The position numbers and the translations under genes are program-made. The notes under the pieces were generated by a model that did not search any database, was not told the origin of the DNA, and saw only the letters and a list, made by a program, of their open reading frames with translations. From Promethearchaeota archaeon (GTDB lineage Archaea; Asgardarchaeota; Lokiarchaeia; Helarchaeales; RDOG01), in the NCBI GenBank assembly GCA_011365055.1, contig RDOG01000007.1, positions 120,190-184,189 on the forward strand: a stretch of DNA of 64,000 nucleotides, written 5' to 3'. Shown here in pieces: positions 37,301-42,987 of this stretch; the stretch's first letter is position 1, and each line of letters opens with the position of its first letter.

Positions 37301-38440
37301 TTGGTTTAAAGCTAAAATCGCATTCGTTTCAATTCTTAATTTATAATATATTCTACAAGTTAATTTATAAAGCCATCCCATTTGTCTTGTTTGCTGTGGA
37401 CCTCCTGCACCTGCAATAATTTCAAATCCACCACTAACATAAGCCTCTGGAAGTCCATCAATTTCTGTTCCCTCAATATAAATAGTGTCATTTAACATAC
37501 CCGTATCATCTAATTCAACTGAGAAGTTAGCAATCGCTTTTTTAAAAAAGCGAAGAGTTCCTGGCGATGCTGAACCAAAATGTATCATACCTCTAATTTC
37601 ACTTGCATAAGTTCCACCTGGACTCAGACGCCATGCATATAATCTCATTGAATAATCAATTTCTACATAATCAATTTCATAATCTAGAGGATTAACGCCT
37701 TGATATAAATCGATAGATTGTGAAATGGATGCTGATCCAACTGATGTATTTCCTTTAGTATATTCATTTACATACATTGCATCTTCATAAGCAAATTGAT
37801 CAATTCCTTCAACGGTCTCTGTCCAATTATAAAAATCTGGAAACCAACTAGTGCCACTATATTGGTTAATTTCTCCATTTCTTTGATCAATACGAATATC
37901 ATTTGATAATTCTCCAGATTCTCCGATCAAAACTATTTCTCTTGAACCAGTTCCATCAGCCGTATGAGACATCGTACTATTATGTTCATTTACAAAATCA
38001 TCACCAACATGGACTCCTTGAACTTCATTATGCTCTATCCAATTCGAATCTCCATCAAAATTTTCATTTTGAATCCATTGACCGGTTTCCTGAAGCGAAT
38101 TAATTGTTGCATTGACTGAAGTTCCATCCCAATTTTGATTATTTACGGTAATACTTAAATTATCAGTAGAATTTGCTTGTATATTAATTCTTGAATTAGA
38201 TTGAATACCCTGCTCCATAATAGTAATTCCAGATCCTCCAGAACCTGTATATGGATCCATAATTTCACTCCCTGCTCCAGCTGGTATAATAAAAAAATCA
38301 TCATTTGGTAATTTATCGCCATTATCTTTAGCAATTTCATTAGAATTATATGGGATATTTGGTATAAATGGCATGAATGAGACGAATAAAACAAGTGAAA
38401 TAAAAATTAAAGTAAATATTTTAAACTTATATAGTTTCAT
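22322..38440 (-). CDS. giant surface protein B (5372 residues): tandem Ig-like repeats, membrane anchor, long cytosolic tail
   Basis: This is a single unbroken frame of 16.1 kb. A signal segment lies at about residues 7-27 (IFTLIFISLVLFVSF). The first 650 residues contain jelly-roll/lectin-like beta modules. From about 1000 to 4850 the protein is an array of beta-sandwich domains of about 100 residues, many ending in FTIR-H/AELTYEPIG-like linkers. Seven close copies lie in tandem at 29838-31660. A block of about 650 residues occurs twice. Asn-X-Ser/Thr sequons are abundant. One membrane helix near 4870-4893 (IVLEIVAAGIIGFFGY) is followed by Lys/Arg and a helical cytosolic tail of about 475 residues. 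The tail carries several copies of a motif with P-E-x-R and ends in a Glu-rich stretch. It is the first gene of an operon with a longin-like/winged-helix gene. The role is probably adhesion or surface sensing. Confidence 0.8.
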   Translation of the reverse strand: MKLYKFKIFTLIFISLVLFVSFMPFIPNIPYNSNEIAKDNGDKLPNDDFFIIPAGAGSEIMDPYTGSGGSGITIMEQGIQSNSRINIQANSTDNLSITVNNQNWDGTSVNATINSLQETGQWIQNENFDGDSNWIEHNEVQGVHVGDDFVNEHNSTMSHTADGTGSREIVLIGESGELSNDIRIDQRNGEINQYSGTSWFPDFYNWTETVEGIDQFAYEDAMYVNEYTKGNTSVGSASISQSIDLYQGVNPLDYEIDYVEIDYSMRLYAWRLSPGGTYASEIRGMIHFGSASPGTLRFFKKAIANFSVELDDTGMLNDTIYIEGTEIDGLPEAYVSGGFEIIAGAGGPQQTRQMGWLYKLTCRIYYKLRIETNAILALNQTSEFSSGFQGRDITDAFFSVYYRGDRLSGATTYYPYIQFFDENSQNPSQKMYLRYASQTVSLDSSIVNDGLNWYKLEAHSSDIKAWFNARSESSENGPFVFRIGLSLETTDISLDSNYTYYFDDLNLTLVADLDPGDAAINLKLLDHSNGLTADFMNGTFGTGTLVNPILSTYSSGNTFDFGFNTSIEVFDVSLNAEIMMNVNKLYLASYNFTAPSLVDSSKVGWWVDHTVTSTDLNDISDYQFNITTPEDWEPIKVLRPAIIPETYQLKNITNNIYVEYSGLSNSTVQFYESFSDGKNGTWSIFYHSPNYVDTVNPSQLIYYLGDLTHFDINLTLNLNGRYMVKTWRIQDSNDEAVLESLNNQTGTNSGNFSLEWTIPNTTILNYIGKFRIDTTWNNSDTGFPLSKVGCNNQTVLFYAHSQADTDFYAIDSSLVLPGDIYLQPQFLKFIANWSTALTDEDQKISEGTMYLNYTTPANNAANYTLFNEYGTGNYSIDFSTLNLKNGTQEVQLILQKKYFETIIVTHQITQAIDMVCDVLAPLDVRQGARFTELFYKDDYNISLRLRNVYENLAPYTNSSGKLKIIIRDYNNPEFLMYFNKNPSDATGNNYYVTIPATYAQSQGRDYLYFNVTIYFNEQILFETIQFNVTIKVTWEDTLIWYAETPVIPFKENTSIVIFAENLTDTGEYTSGPLEGATIYIQNVTNPFNPINVLDFNCIENPIGTYNITINTSNSTRWPVGLYQIKVFVNKSYHYNHSLTIPLNIRNVTTSLTYTPPGILPWTDQINATMTLTFQDLDRGIGIPGADIYLTEVTNNPGDIFVFNQNWTYTDNGDGTYLVEIEMDNMTLDEIYSFDFEASLASYKTASIKNVNLTARSTYADLDIEGSLSKLIVLGQYNITMEYWDIENTLKISNLTGSAPVFINYTCYSKYPGFTDWVYNSTLQLNSRIYQDSVSGINNTWRLNINTTGFNTSLIYLIAINASKQNYQTSFENVTISLRKSDSRIGATTPFPTVFNDSVEFYVSYTDESGNSQFGPATNIYLYWWNSSSMWEPVSEGTGSWVQEYGNSIPDLSNGNEVKITFNTSVIPLPDIDIGYHRINITIEDTSGTYATQSIEVRIFIRPIDTQILYTPPSIVQIGANTTLILFYQDTAHNVKINETLWNQLNISVDLDNNVGNGFETGYYSVMNDFSSGNYLIKINTSHWNSAGTYPIQVFVNWSGTPYYKNNTLSFNLIIRNISTEILYEPPGQIAWGHNITSLKIQYHDTDDNTYPDIKTADTTVYLNNVVFPNSSITYEATTNSYYLNNIDTDTWTIGTHDLNITVVKTNYEPTERIIPITIRRHNTELLYTPPGQVPWGKNVSLTIQYHDIDDDEYPEMTMNSTSTLVMNFTYNNAIRQPDGSYIINQVSTYSLSLGTYVIKVTVTNNSEDYDNATAYISVTIRNISTFLTYEPPGITPYSATENATFTITYEDEFGSGIDAATINLTLKYIDGGSPGSLHFIYNNNWTYSNISTGTYKISITMENLSTNLIYTFQINVSKTNYVSRSISKLNLTLRDTFTRLRSPYAPSSILPEGLVNITIYYEDREASVGISNETSETYHVNMDWSWDHTSMQDNSTFYQVGSGINTYWVIQINTSTFISTFGSNQIYNLSINASKQYYESQELRVSVKLSLNIPILGLLPPESTVWGENVTFNITYTTIDGQYISNANVTVDWPSSHYSVYDYEDGNYKITINTSGKPVPNPAIGYYLTEVNVTHPSYDLVSQTFYFRIRPIDTQILYEAPAITPISENVTFALTYKDTFHSVNIYAPEDISISINISSTHFSWVGNPGDETYELSIDTDYWDQAGTYTIEIKVNWTGTDPINKYQNKSMIININVRDRQAQLSYDPIGTVPLGQNISLVIQYKDLDLNSYPILFSNNITINQSQTKFGDLTGPINNKYTITEIDVSRLGEGNCYLNISIELENYTTVYAWISFNIRNHSAELSYIPIGIIPWGQNISLTIQFYDLDNNSYPTLSAENIRINNTNINFGGLIGPDDNKYTITDIDVQGLPLGSYYFEIIIELANYTIVSKNISFTIRAHLTEFTYEPVGTTHSGSNISLIIQLLDLDNNSFPTLSESNIDINSSLINFESLTGPINNKYTITEIKLDHLEEGTYYLYVTIQITNYTNSSRLITVTIRDHAPELTYEPIGSIPVGENTSLVIQYFDLDNNTYPTLFISDIRINDTDISFGELTGPISNKYTITDIDIANLNIGKHYLNISIVKENYTTIWKIISITIRAHSAELTYDPIGSVIISSNFSLVIQFYDIDNGSYPILNSDNIKINTSLIGFTGISGPINNEYTIMDIDVDNLAVGNHYINLSVEVPNYTIVLRSIPFTIRKHYAELTYEPIGAISWGKNISLVIQFYDLDNESYPTLVSGNVKINDSSINFESLTGPVSNKYTIDNIGVDYLPIGSHLLNLTIEIIDYSAIIRMIPLTIRAHLIELSYEPVGNIPWGHNVTSLRIQYYDIDNNSYPNITALDTVVYIDNIIFTNIEYDQPNQTYILNDIDTDSWDIGLNSLNITIIKQDYDDAERIFNINIRKHTTELLYTPPGQVAWGSKHNLTIKFHDIDDNSYPEMDLNNTFVLFMNFSYLYAYRQPDNSYLITNLSSETLPIGNYVNDVFITNYSHLYDTAHAAIPITIRNVSTYLTYEPAGITPYSSTENATFIINYEDEFGLGIVNATVNLELKYIGGVSPGSTNFIYNENWTYSSLGNGEYRIQVAMENLSTNLIYTFQVNASKANYIARTLSKVNITLRDTYTRLRSPQAPNSILPEGVVNITIYYEDREAGVGISNETGELYHVAMDWSWDHTSMQENSTFYQVGSGSNTYWIIQINTSTFISTFGSNQIYNLTINASKQYYEWQQLNISIKLSLNIPILGLLPPESTVWGENVTFNITYTTIDGQYIPSANVTIDWPDSHYSVYDYGNGNYNITINTTGKPVPNPKIGYYITELNITHPSYDLISQSFYFRIRPIDTQILYEAPAITPISKNVTFALTYRDTFHSVDVYVPENIDLTVNISSMYYSWVGNVIDETYILSIDTDYWNQAGTYPIMISINWTGSDPLNKYQNQTIILNINVRDRIAELSYDPIGSIPWGENTSLTFSFLDLDLGTYVTTLSSDNITVRMNGSLLNFGGFSGPVTNKFTITDIDVANNLSIGLYVLNLTIELTNYSLATRNITFTIRAHSAELDYEPLGSVAFSENTTLILRFRDVDSLVYPDINLGLNLSMVNNETGQTISYGSITSIGDISFRYFEINDLNISGLDIGSYILNITVFNSSYDKRTRYIPLTIRERYTSLAINLPAGIIAYGNIAKIEIQWSDDDIESGDKGLNVTYGNFNISLIYEGENWLEYFPGPGSNPYNTTAWWEYGSSQGIYVLYINTSWLDGINDNFLFKININHSSGNYENSSINTNVGTRYRSTYLTVDNYQSPVYGENLTIYLRYYDMDNVSGTLNFEEEISGAMINYTDSGIYDYTSTINPYYKVVINTSEFITSQRNEIHVLNLTVFWPSETKPFYSNQSISINIICREIDTYHKTYFNDTLTESFSGWSWGTDINITLEYYYAFYSSFYNLSNSYIDLEAPGVYSDLFSNMTLWGLKMDGTWENITLSKQSETGIFRVELNGSVPENNQPYVFNVSLYQSTSSDEMFRNQTFSFVITFTKAFTAISITFDPDVYIPWGTNMTLRVYYFNVETGAGVNDPNAEVTWEITSIQGNSSYVDIGSIPINVIKVGGGYWNVTMNTTWTDTYGGSWIGTPKIYFRIAGTAVNVANSWQDTSVYIREIRTRLDYIIGSSLVYTDEQDILYFNATYYLFDVDSGQPIEDYGNPTGRYANLTFWYWDNVNDLYNNTNWGTWNTTHWYGQFNVTNLGGGYYKFNFSFVRNMTTNGPYQMKIKVNGTHLSGPTLDQEYAINFNYWVTLRIKYHHTNITLEKDSMPQVNEWIYETWNETNTKAPNNVTYGEKLNITLFWYDLDQAATYINQTGIEFGAFNVTATIEVVWGISEAHIIGAYQMYNMYITTNNDTYKGIYVVEFDTGYFARYYELADIVNGGPWGDGTYNLTIRFWLLGASFDPEYQLAIIKVPVKILPVQTILSPIAYTDFGGNPLPITNNGTIVPFGTTGSTELFYTTWLSFNESLNSIEIPTSSVFSSMVSVYFENYTNGSPDSTLVTWEPIIFDRIPSFQVRIFTGTEWIINDDWIPFNASGHKEVNITIVFSKPNYENASVTMLVVFRKHGTTIQYFQTLDDILPSQFNGIEVKYRYNATIYFRYYDYDYDESKTSSEDYIRWGIVSSNWTFDWGIIQEIPEKRGWYRIVLDANTAFNIGEYWFTINISDSRGFRENASVIWNVTILQASTDFNITAISSQVQQFFESISINVYYADEFGQPITDATLTYIVYSNGQLITSGILTGGTNGIYSAQISTSAISVMPFQVLSLIIVINATPSSGNFAGHQEAVTVNIVSIFLNPLAIVLEIVAAGIIGFFGYKQIKWARTPYEVKQIIRTRKKVNKGKELKDLKIVKDRKELFKEEFVGEWNYISLKAPSMVPPEVIAFADELSRIKRTRVTATEANEMINKLKTMTLEEAESYLEHQLMVPPEARKNLLRAGKIIDVKNLEIVKLTELISNLKDTPYTYEYCEELHSKLIKMSPEAASDYLWKSLLLSRVDRISVLQTIGMPVAKLKKKLKNKLESLSEKEIKKELKKLSYLTVTEKERECDKILKMEPKKQRKYLEELNKTLDEKHEKKRKAKEEDKGLTREEIEKELKDFNIYTDAEIKMMAESIMFLGPEERRNTLESMKIGITEQEEKVPKDEIQVKSGEIVEEKDQESISREKIILDPSIIENFLTIVSKSTNVEDLLKIISVLKSTSPRSESIMVKELKYLITNDENITEVLNHTLIHVEAMTKLTKEELITHLNERIDELELKDKESVVEEEEEKPSIEEEKEGLEKLNQDEQDEDE
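27920..33590 (-). repeat. 3,720-bp higher-order repeat inside the giant surface gene
   Basis: A block of about 1.95 kb at 31640-33590 recurs at 27920-29870. Matching positions are exactly 3,720 bp apart at both places I compared (28241/31961 and 29091/32811). The block encodes domains with RPIDTQILYEAPAITPIS, RLRSP.AP.SILPEG and GLLPPESTVWGENVTFNIT. The encoded proteins differ at many positions, so the duplication is not recent. Confidence 0.7.
29838..31660 (-). repeat. tandem array of 300-bp (100-residue) Ig-like repeats
   Basis: The codons for the linker block (AELTYEPIG-like) recur at about 31635, 31332, 31037, 30732, 30432, 30133 and 29838, a spacing of 295-305 bp. Each unit encodes about 100 residues with D-hydrophobic-DN-S/T-YP, then N-K/E-YTI-DI, then N-YT and TIR-H. 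Units differ in sequence but hardly in length. Confidence 0.7.
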
Positions 38441-39005
38441 AATAACACCAAATTTTGATTTTTCTCAATTTCTTTATTATATTTATTATCAGAGGGAGTA
38501 ATTTCATTTGAAAAACTCTTAAATAAATTTTTAGATTATTTTTTGTAATATTATGGAGCTATAATGTAAAATTGATCATAATTTTTAAAATTTCGTAGAA
38601 TCAAAAAAAATAACATTTTGTACATGTGAAAAAACATAATAAATGTTGAAAAAATGCATGAATTTATACTTTAGATCACATTTAACTACAAAAAAGAGAA
38701 TTAAATATAATTCAGAATCTTCATAAAAACCAAAAAAGAATTAAAATATGAAATTTTAAACGAAATAATTATTTCATACTTTTATATGGTTAAATTATTT
38801 TTAAAAGGCAATATTATAAGACATTAGAAAAAATCGAATGTAATTAATAGGAAAAATAAGATTCCATTATTTCTTTTTTAAATAATTAAATAAATCTAAA
38901 AATCTTGAAAATAAACCTAATTTAAGATCAGTAGAAGTCAAAAAAAAAAATCAAGTTCATAAAAAAAATTAATTTTAAACCTATTTTCTTTTAAAAAAAT
39001 TTTGT
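38441..39005. other. 565-bp intergenic region upstream of the giant surface gene
   Basis: There is no convincing gene on either strand. It is very AT-rich. It must hold the promoter of the giant surface gene: a TATA-like AATTTATTTAAG lies on the minus strand at about 38519-38530, some 80 bases before the ATG. The oligo-T end of the gene at 39006-40400 is also here. I see no strong inverted repeat. Confidence 0.5.
38940..38950 (-). terminator. oligo-T terminator downstream of the 464-residue longin-module gene
   Basis: Eleven A on the plus strand give T11 on the minus strand about 55 bases after the stop codon of the gene at 39006-40400. Confidence 0.35.
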
Positions 39006-40400
39006 CTATCCGAATATTTTATCTTTTAAATTTATTGCTCGTTCAAATAGAGAAATGTCTCCATCAAAATCTTCGAGTTCCTTATTAAATTCGGAACAAA
39101 ATTCTTTGACAAATTCTCTCAATTTATTAATTACTTTTTGAGTTGGTGGTCCCTTTAAAATAAGTGCACCTGTAATAGATTCTTGATCATCCAATATGAT
39201 TTCAAAATCTTTATATTCTAATTTAGTAACAGATGTATCTCCTTGGGATATTTGCATTCCAAATGTTTTAATTGCAGTCAAAAATCCACTAATTAAATTT
39301 GGTTCGATCATATTCGAAGAAAAATCGTGGGAATAAATAGTTACTCCCGAGACTTTCGTAATAACCATCAGATATTGTATAATTCTTGTGAAGTAGTTGG
39401 TTTCAATTTGTTTAAAAAGTGAATAAAAATCTTCAATGATTCCTTGTAAATCTTGAATTTGAGTCTCTGAATAAATATCTCGATATGTCTCATAATCATA
39501 TCGAACTATTTTATTTAATTCAACAATCCAAAATAATAAATAATATTCAAGAATGATACTTTTTTCTTCTACTAATTTCTTCTGTTTTTCATTATACTCA
39601 TCCAACTCATTGATCCACTTCTGAATTTCATTTATAAAACCAATTTCAGGATAAGAATATATAATTTTTGTTCTAAGTTCTATCAATTGACTTAAAATGT
39701 CCTCAATTTTTCCCCCTTGTTCACAAGAATTAAAGATCTCAATTAATATGTTTTTTATTGCACTTATATCATGAATTTTTTGGTTTATTTTTGCAGTTTT
39801 CTCCTCAAATTTCGATGATGAATCAAATAAAATTTTTAATGAATTTTTTAAAAAGGTTAAAATTCCGAATGATTGATAGATTTCTTTAGTCCAAATTGTG
39901 AGATATGCCTTGAAGTCATGTATGGATAATTCAGCAACCATGTTATTATTTAAAATTGGCGCAAAACCTGAATAAATAGCATAATAATCAATATTGTCTC
40001 CTTTAATTTCATTTAACTCAAAAGCTTTAAACTGATCAATAAAAATCTGAAATGCTTTTTTTTGATCTATACTAAACTCAATGATTCCTGACCTTTTTTT
40101 TAAATATTTTTTTAACTTTTCAACATCAAATAATGTAATTTCTTTAATTTTATATTCCATTCCTGTTGATATTCGAGTATTATCATCACTCTCCAACCAA
40201 GAAATTGAAGGAATTGATGTATTAAACTGCATTTCATGTATTTTTGGGATTTGAACTGGATCAGGATATGATATTTTTGAAATAAAACTAAAGCATTTAA
40301 ATTTTGCATCTTTATTAACTTTTAAATTTGTTATCGAACAGATACTTAAGGATTTTTCAAAATTTTGACAATTCTTACATTGTTGATTTTCATCTTCCAA
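39006..40400 (-). CDS. longin-like-module protein with Cys-rich N-terminus
   Basis: This 464-residue cytosolic protein has an N-terminal Cys segment (QCKNCQNF, then SICS and FKCFSF), possibly metal-binding. An alpha/beta unit follows at about 95-190, then long helices, and a C-terminal longin/roadblock-like domain at about 345-450. The C-terminal domain contains YLMVITKVSGVTIYS, LISGFLTAIKTFG and KLEYKDFEIILDD. The portion from about residue 95 to the end aligns with the C-terminal 380 residues of the protein at 57397-59664, including IDQFKAFEL/LDQISALDL and LISGFLTAI/LVGGFLTAI. The start is TTG with GGTAGATT upstream. It is divergent from the longin-GTPase gene, and twin palindromes lie between them. 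It may be a GTPase-binding or regulatory partner; the biochemical activity is unknown. Confidence 0.65.
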   Translation of the reverse strand: MEDENQQCKNCQNFEKSLSICSITNLKVNKDAKFKCFSFISKISYPDPVQIPKIHEMQFNTSIPSISWLESDDNTRISTGMEYKIKEITLFDVEKLKKYLKKRSGIIEFSIDQKKAFQIFIDQFKAFELNEIKGDNIDYYAIYSGFAPILNNNMVAELSIHDFKAYLTIWTKEIYQSFGILTFLKNSLKILFDSSSKFEEKTAKINQKIHDISAIKNILIEIFNSCEQGGKIEDILSQLIELRTKIIYSYPEIGFINEIQKWINELDEYNEKQKKLVEEKSIILEYYLLFWIVELNKIVRYDYETYRDIYSETQIQDLQGIIEDFYSLFKQIETNYFTRIIQYLMVITKVSGVTIYSHDFSSNMIEPNLISGFLTAIKTFGMQISQGDTSVTKLEYKDFEIILDDQESITGALILKGPPTQKVINKLREFVKEFCSEFNKELEDFDGDISLFERAINLKDKIFG

Positions 40401-40488
40401 TTAAATCTACCAGTTTCTTTTATAGCAAAGATTAAATTATCATTATTCTTTAATTTTTTAATTTAGATCATGTAATTTGTTATTTCTT

Positions 40489-40543
40489 TTAATAATTATT
40501 AACCTCCGAATAATAAATTCTTAGCGTTTTTAATAATTATTAA
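40489..40543. promoter_or_regulatory. two identical 14-bp palindromes 41 bp apart
   Basis: TTAATAATTATTAA occurs at 40489-40502 and again at 40530-40543. Each copy is a perfect palindrome, and the copies are 41 bp apart, close to four helical turns. They lie about 90-140 bp upstream of the minus-strand gene and 275-330 bp upstream of the GTPase gene. This arrangement fits cooperative binding of a dimeric regulator. Confidence 0.45.
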
Positions 40544-40684
40544 TCGTTTTATTGCATTAACGTTAAATTCCTAAATTATGGGTCAAGGAAAGTTAGATTT
40601 AAAATTAAATCTTAGAAGAGCAACTAATAAGCTTTAAATTTAACGAAAACTTATCTTAGGATAATATTATCGAAACAAACCTTT

Positions 40685-40742
40685 TACCTACAAATCCATT
40701 TAAAAAAACAATTATATCCGCGAGTAGGTAGGATGGTTACCT
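40685..40742 (+). promoter_or_regulatory. mutually exclusive hairpins in the leader of the longin-GTPase gene
   Basis: TACCTAC at 40685-40691 can pair with GTAGGTA at 40724-40730. AGGTA at 40726-40730 can instead pair with TACCT at 40738-40742 around a seven-base loop. The shared strand makes the two stems alternatives. The region is locally less AT-rich than its surroundings. A role in RNA-level control of the GTPase gene, 77 bases downstream, is speculative. Confidence 0.3.
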
Positions 40743-40818
40743 CTAAAAAACAGATATTTATTCAAATTCCATATTAAACATCTTACAAATGAAATAATTA
40801 AAGAGATAAGAGCTGAAA

Positions 40819-42186
40819 ATGTTAAGAGAAATCATTATTTTAAGAGGACCCCAAATTATTTTTAATATGGAATATAGTTCTGGATTTAATTGGGATAATT
40901 TTGCTTCTCAATTATCTATGATAGGTATGTTGTATGATGCTGATGAAGAAGATAAAATGCATCAAACTTTCATTAACCGATATAAATTATCTCTAATTTT
41001 TTATAAAAAGATAAATCTTATCTTTATTTTCATAACTGATATGACAGATAAGGAAGATTTAATCGAATCACAGTTAAAAAAAGCAAAAAACGAGTTTATT
41101 GATCTATTTCCAGAAGAATTAATAATTTCTTCTAATTCAAAGGATGATTTTAAAGCTTTTATTCCAATTACAGATGCAATTCACCGAGAACTTCGCCCAA
41201 AAATTGCTATTTGTGGTTATAGTGGTGTGGGAAAAACAACAACAACGAAATTAATAAGAGCAGATGAAATTCCAACTGAACATGTACCAACTATTTCGGG
41301 TGAAATATCAACTATAAAAATTGGGAAATTGCATTTTTATTTATGGGATTTTGCTGGACAAGAACAATTTTCATTTCTTTGGCCACAATTTCTCAAAGGT
41401 TCTGATGCGGTCTTACTTATTACAGATAGCACTTTGAAAAATATTGATAAATCAAAATACTTTTTAACATTAATAAAAGAGGAAGTTCCTAATGCAAAAT
41501 TTGCTGTGATAGCAAATAAACAAGATTTACCTAATGCATTAAGTCCTGAAGAGATTGCAAATCTTCTTGAGATTCCAAAAGCTTTTGGAATGGTTGCCGT
41601 TGACTCAAATAATCGAGTTAAAATGTTATCTATTATTGCTGAGCTTTTAGAAATATCTGAATTAGTTTCTCCTTTGTTAGAACCATTGCTAGATAGAGAT
41701 AAATTGATTCAAGAAGCTGAAAATGCTTTGACGATAGGTAATTTTAGGAAAGCAGCAAAAAATTTTGAATCTATTGCAAAATATTCTGTAGAATTAGGTG
41801 ATGATAAAATAGCTCAAGATTTTTTTGAACGAGCAAAAATGATATGGAACATGATTGAAGAAGAAAAATTAATAACAACATCAAATAATTCTATCGAAAG
41901 CTCTCAAAATGACCTTGAATTAGAAGAAGAATTAATGGAATTAATAAATCAAGAATATTTGGAATTATCAAAAGAATCCGAATCAATAAGGAAGGGAATT
42001 GATGGATTAGAAAGATTATTTGATTCCATTCAAAATAAATTAGACCTTTTAAAAACAAATTTTGAAAAAAATATAATTCCTGAATCTGAATATAAAAGTC
42101 AAAGAGTTGAATTATTAAAAAAAAGTGCAGAAATTAAAGAAGCAATTACAAGATTAAGATTCAAATTAATTAATAAAAGAGTCTAA
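40819..42186 (+). CDS. longin-like/small GTPase fusion with TPR-like and coiled-coil tail (Asgard type)
   Basis: Residues 1-120 form a longin-like domain (MLREIIILRGPQIIF, then LSLIFYKKINLIFIFITD). Residues 125-285 are a Ras-superfamily GTPase: P-loop GYSGVGKT at 133-140, a switch-I Thr in VPTISGE, switch II WDFAGQE with DFAGQ at 177-181, and NKQD at 233-236. The G5 region is divergent, with VDSNN in place of SAK. A TPR-like hairpin with ELGDDKIAQDFFERA lies near 300-355 and a coiled coil at 375-450. There is no C-terminal prenylation motif or membrane helix. The fusion of longin and GTPase domains is characteristic of Asgard archaea. It probably acts as a molecular switch, perhaps with the longin-like proteins in this window. 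It starts with ATG and is divergent from a longin-module gene. Confidence 0.85.
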   Translation: MLREIIILRGPQIIFNMEYSSGFNWDNFASQLSMIGMLYDADEEDKMHQTFINRYKLSLIFYKKINLIFIFITDMTDKEDLIESQLKKAKNEFIDLFPEELIISSNSKDDFKAFIPITDAIHRELRPKIAICGYSGVGKTTTTKLIRADEIPTEHVPTISGEISTIKIGKLHFYLWDFAGQEQFSFLWPQFLKGSDAVLLITDSTLKNIDKSKYFLTLIKEEVPNAKFAVIANKQDLPNALSPEEIANLLEIPKAFGMVAVDSNNRVKMLSIIAELLEISELVSPLLEPLLDRDKLIQEAENALTIGNFRKAAKNFESIAKYSVELGDDKIAQDFFERAKMIWNMIEEEKLITTSNNSIESSQNDLELEEELMELINQEYLELSKESESIRKGIDGLERLFDSIQNKLDLLKTNFEKNIIPESEYKSQRVELLKKSAEIKEAITRLRFKLINKRV

Positions 42187-42325
42187 AGCGATGTAAAAAA
42201 CTTAATTGTTAATTAAAATTAATATTTTTCAAATTTCTTTTCTTAAATGCTTTAAAGTATGAAAAAATTTTACATTTTAAATTAATCTTCAATTATTTAT
42301 TTTAAATATTGTAATAACTTTAAAT

Positions 42326-42709
42326 TTAATCTTTATCTTGTTTTTTTTTCTTATAGAGATATACAATTCTTGAAAATATGCTCGGAATTAAGTCCAAATA
42401 TCGTTCTTTTGATAATTTATTTAATAATTGAATTCCAGCATAATCTAAAATATCCTCATAATCATCAGGATCATCTTCTGTATCTAGAATTAAAGAAATG
42501 TATAAATCCATCTCAGATCCTGTATACGTGCTAGCTATATTAAGTGAACCAACACTTAAAGAAAAGAATTTAACACTTTTATCATAAGCATGTGCGGTAT
42601 AGATTCGCATTAAAATGCTAGGATCAAGATCAAACTCTATGGGAAATTTTGTTTCAATATGCATTCCCCTTTTTTCATTAAAGGTAAAAATCACAATTCC
42701 TTTGAGCAT
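42326..42709 (-). CDS. stand-alone longin/roadblock-like protein
   Basis: This 127-residue protein is one longin-like domain: MLKGIVIFTFNEKRGMHIET, then the block LNIASTYTGSEMDLYISLIL, and the helix DYEDILDYAGIQLLNKL. It aligns along its length with the first 115 residues of the 366-residue protein at 21219-22319. There is no membrane segment, and the end is Lys-rich. It converges with the longin-GTPase gene. Stand-alone longin or roadblock proteins in Asgard archaea are thought to work with small GTPases, and the location makes that the leading hypothesis here. Confidence 0.65.
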   Translation of the reverse strand: MLKGIVIFTFNEKRGMHIETKFPIEFDLDPSILMRIYTAHAYDKSVKFFSLSVGSLNIASTYTGSEMDLYISLILDTEDDPDDYEDILDYAGIQLLNKLSKERYLDLIPSIFSRIVYLYKKKKQDKD

Positions 42710-42987
42710 TTTTTTTCATTCTCTTTTGAATTTAATTTTCAATCCTGAACCTGAAATTTAAAGATCCAAAAAATAAAATTTATTGTTTAATAGTTATTCA
42801 TTTTATTTTAAGATGTTTATAAGTGAATGTCTATCAAAGTTTGATTTATTATTTAAATTAGTATTTATTTTCTTTTTATTAATTCATAATTTTTTTCTTA
42901 TTAATTCAAATTATTAAAAAGTAATTTAAATTTAAGACTTTTTAGGATCTTCTCACCTAACAATTTATACAAAAAGAGAAATCATCT

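Larger units (their letters stand above)
40401..40818. other. 418-bp divergent regulatory region between the longin-module gene and the longin-GTPase gene
   Basis: No gene is seen. The region contains two identical 14-bp palindromes at 40489-40543 and a possible structured leader at 40685-40742, both listed separately, and promoters for genes on both sides. Confidence 0.5.

Noticed and set aside
22322..38440. Possibility that the 16-kb frame is several genes joined by assembly error
   Set aside because: The frame is continuous, sequence style and sequon density are uniform, and there is one signal segment at the start and one membrane helix near the end, as in the two shorter giant proteins. 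A misassembly in repeats could still change copy number.
38441..39005. Search for tRNA or other RNA genes in the long intergenic regions
   Set aside because: All five long gaps are uniformly AT-rich without GC-rich cloverleaf-like segments or conserved TTC boxes; nothing could be supported.
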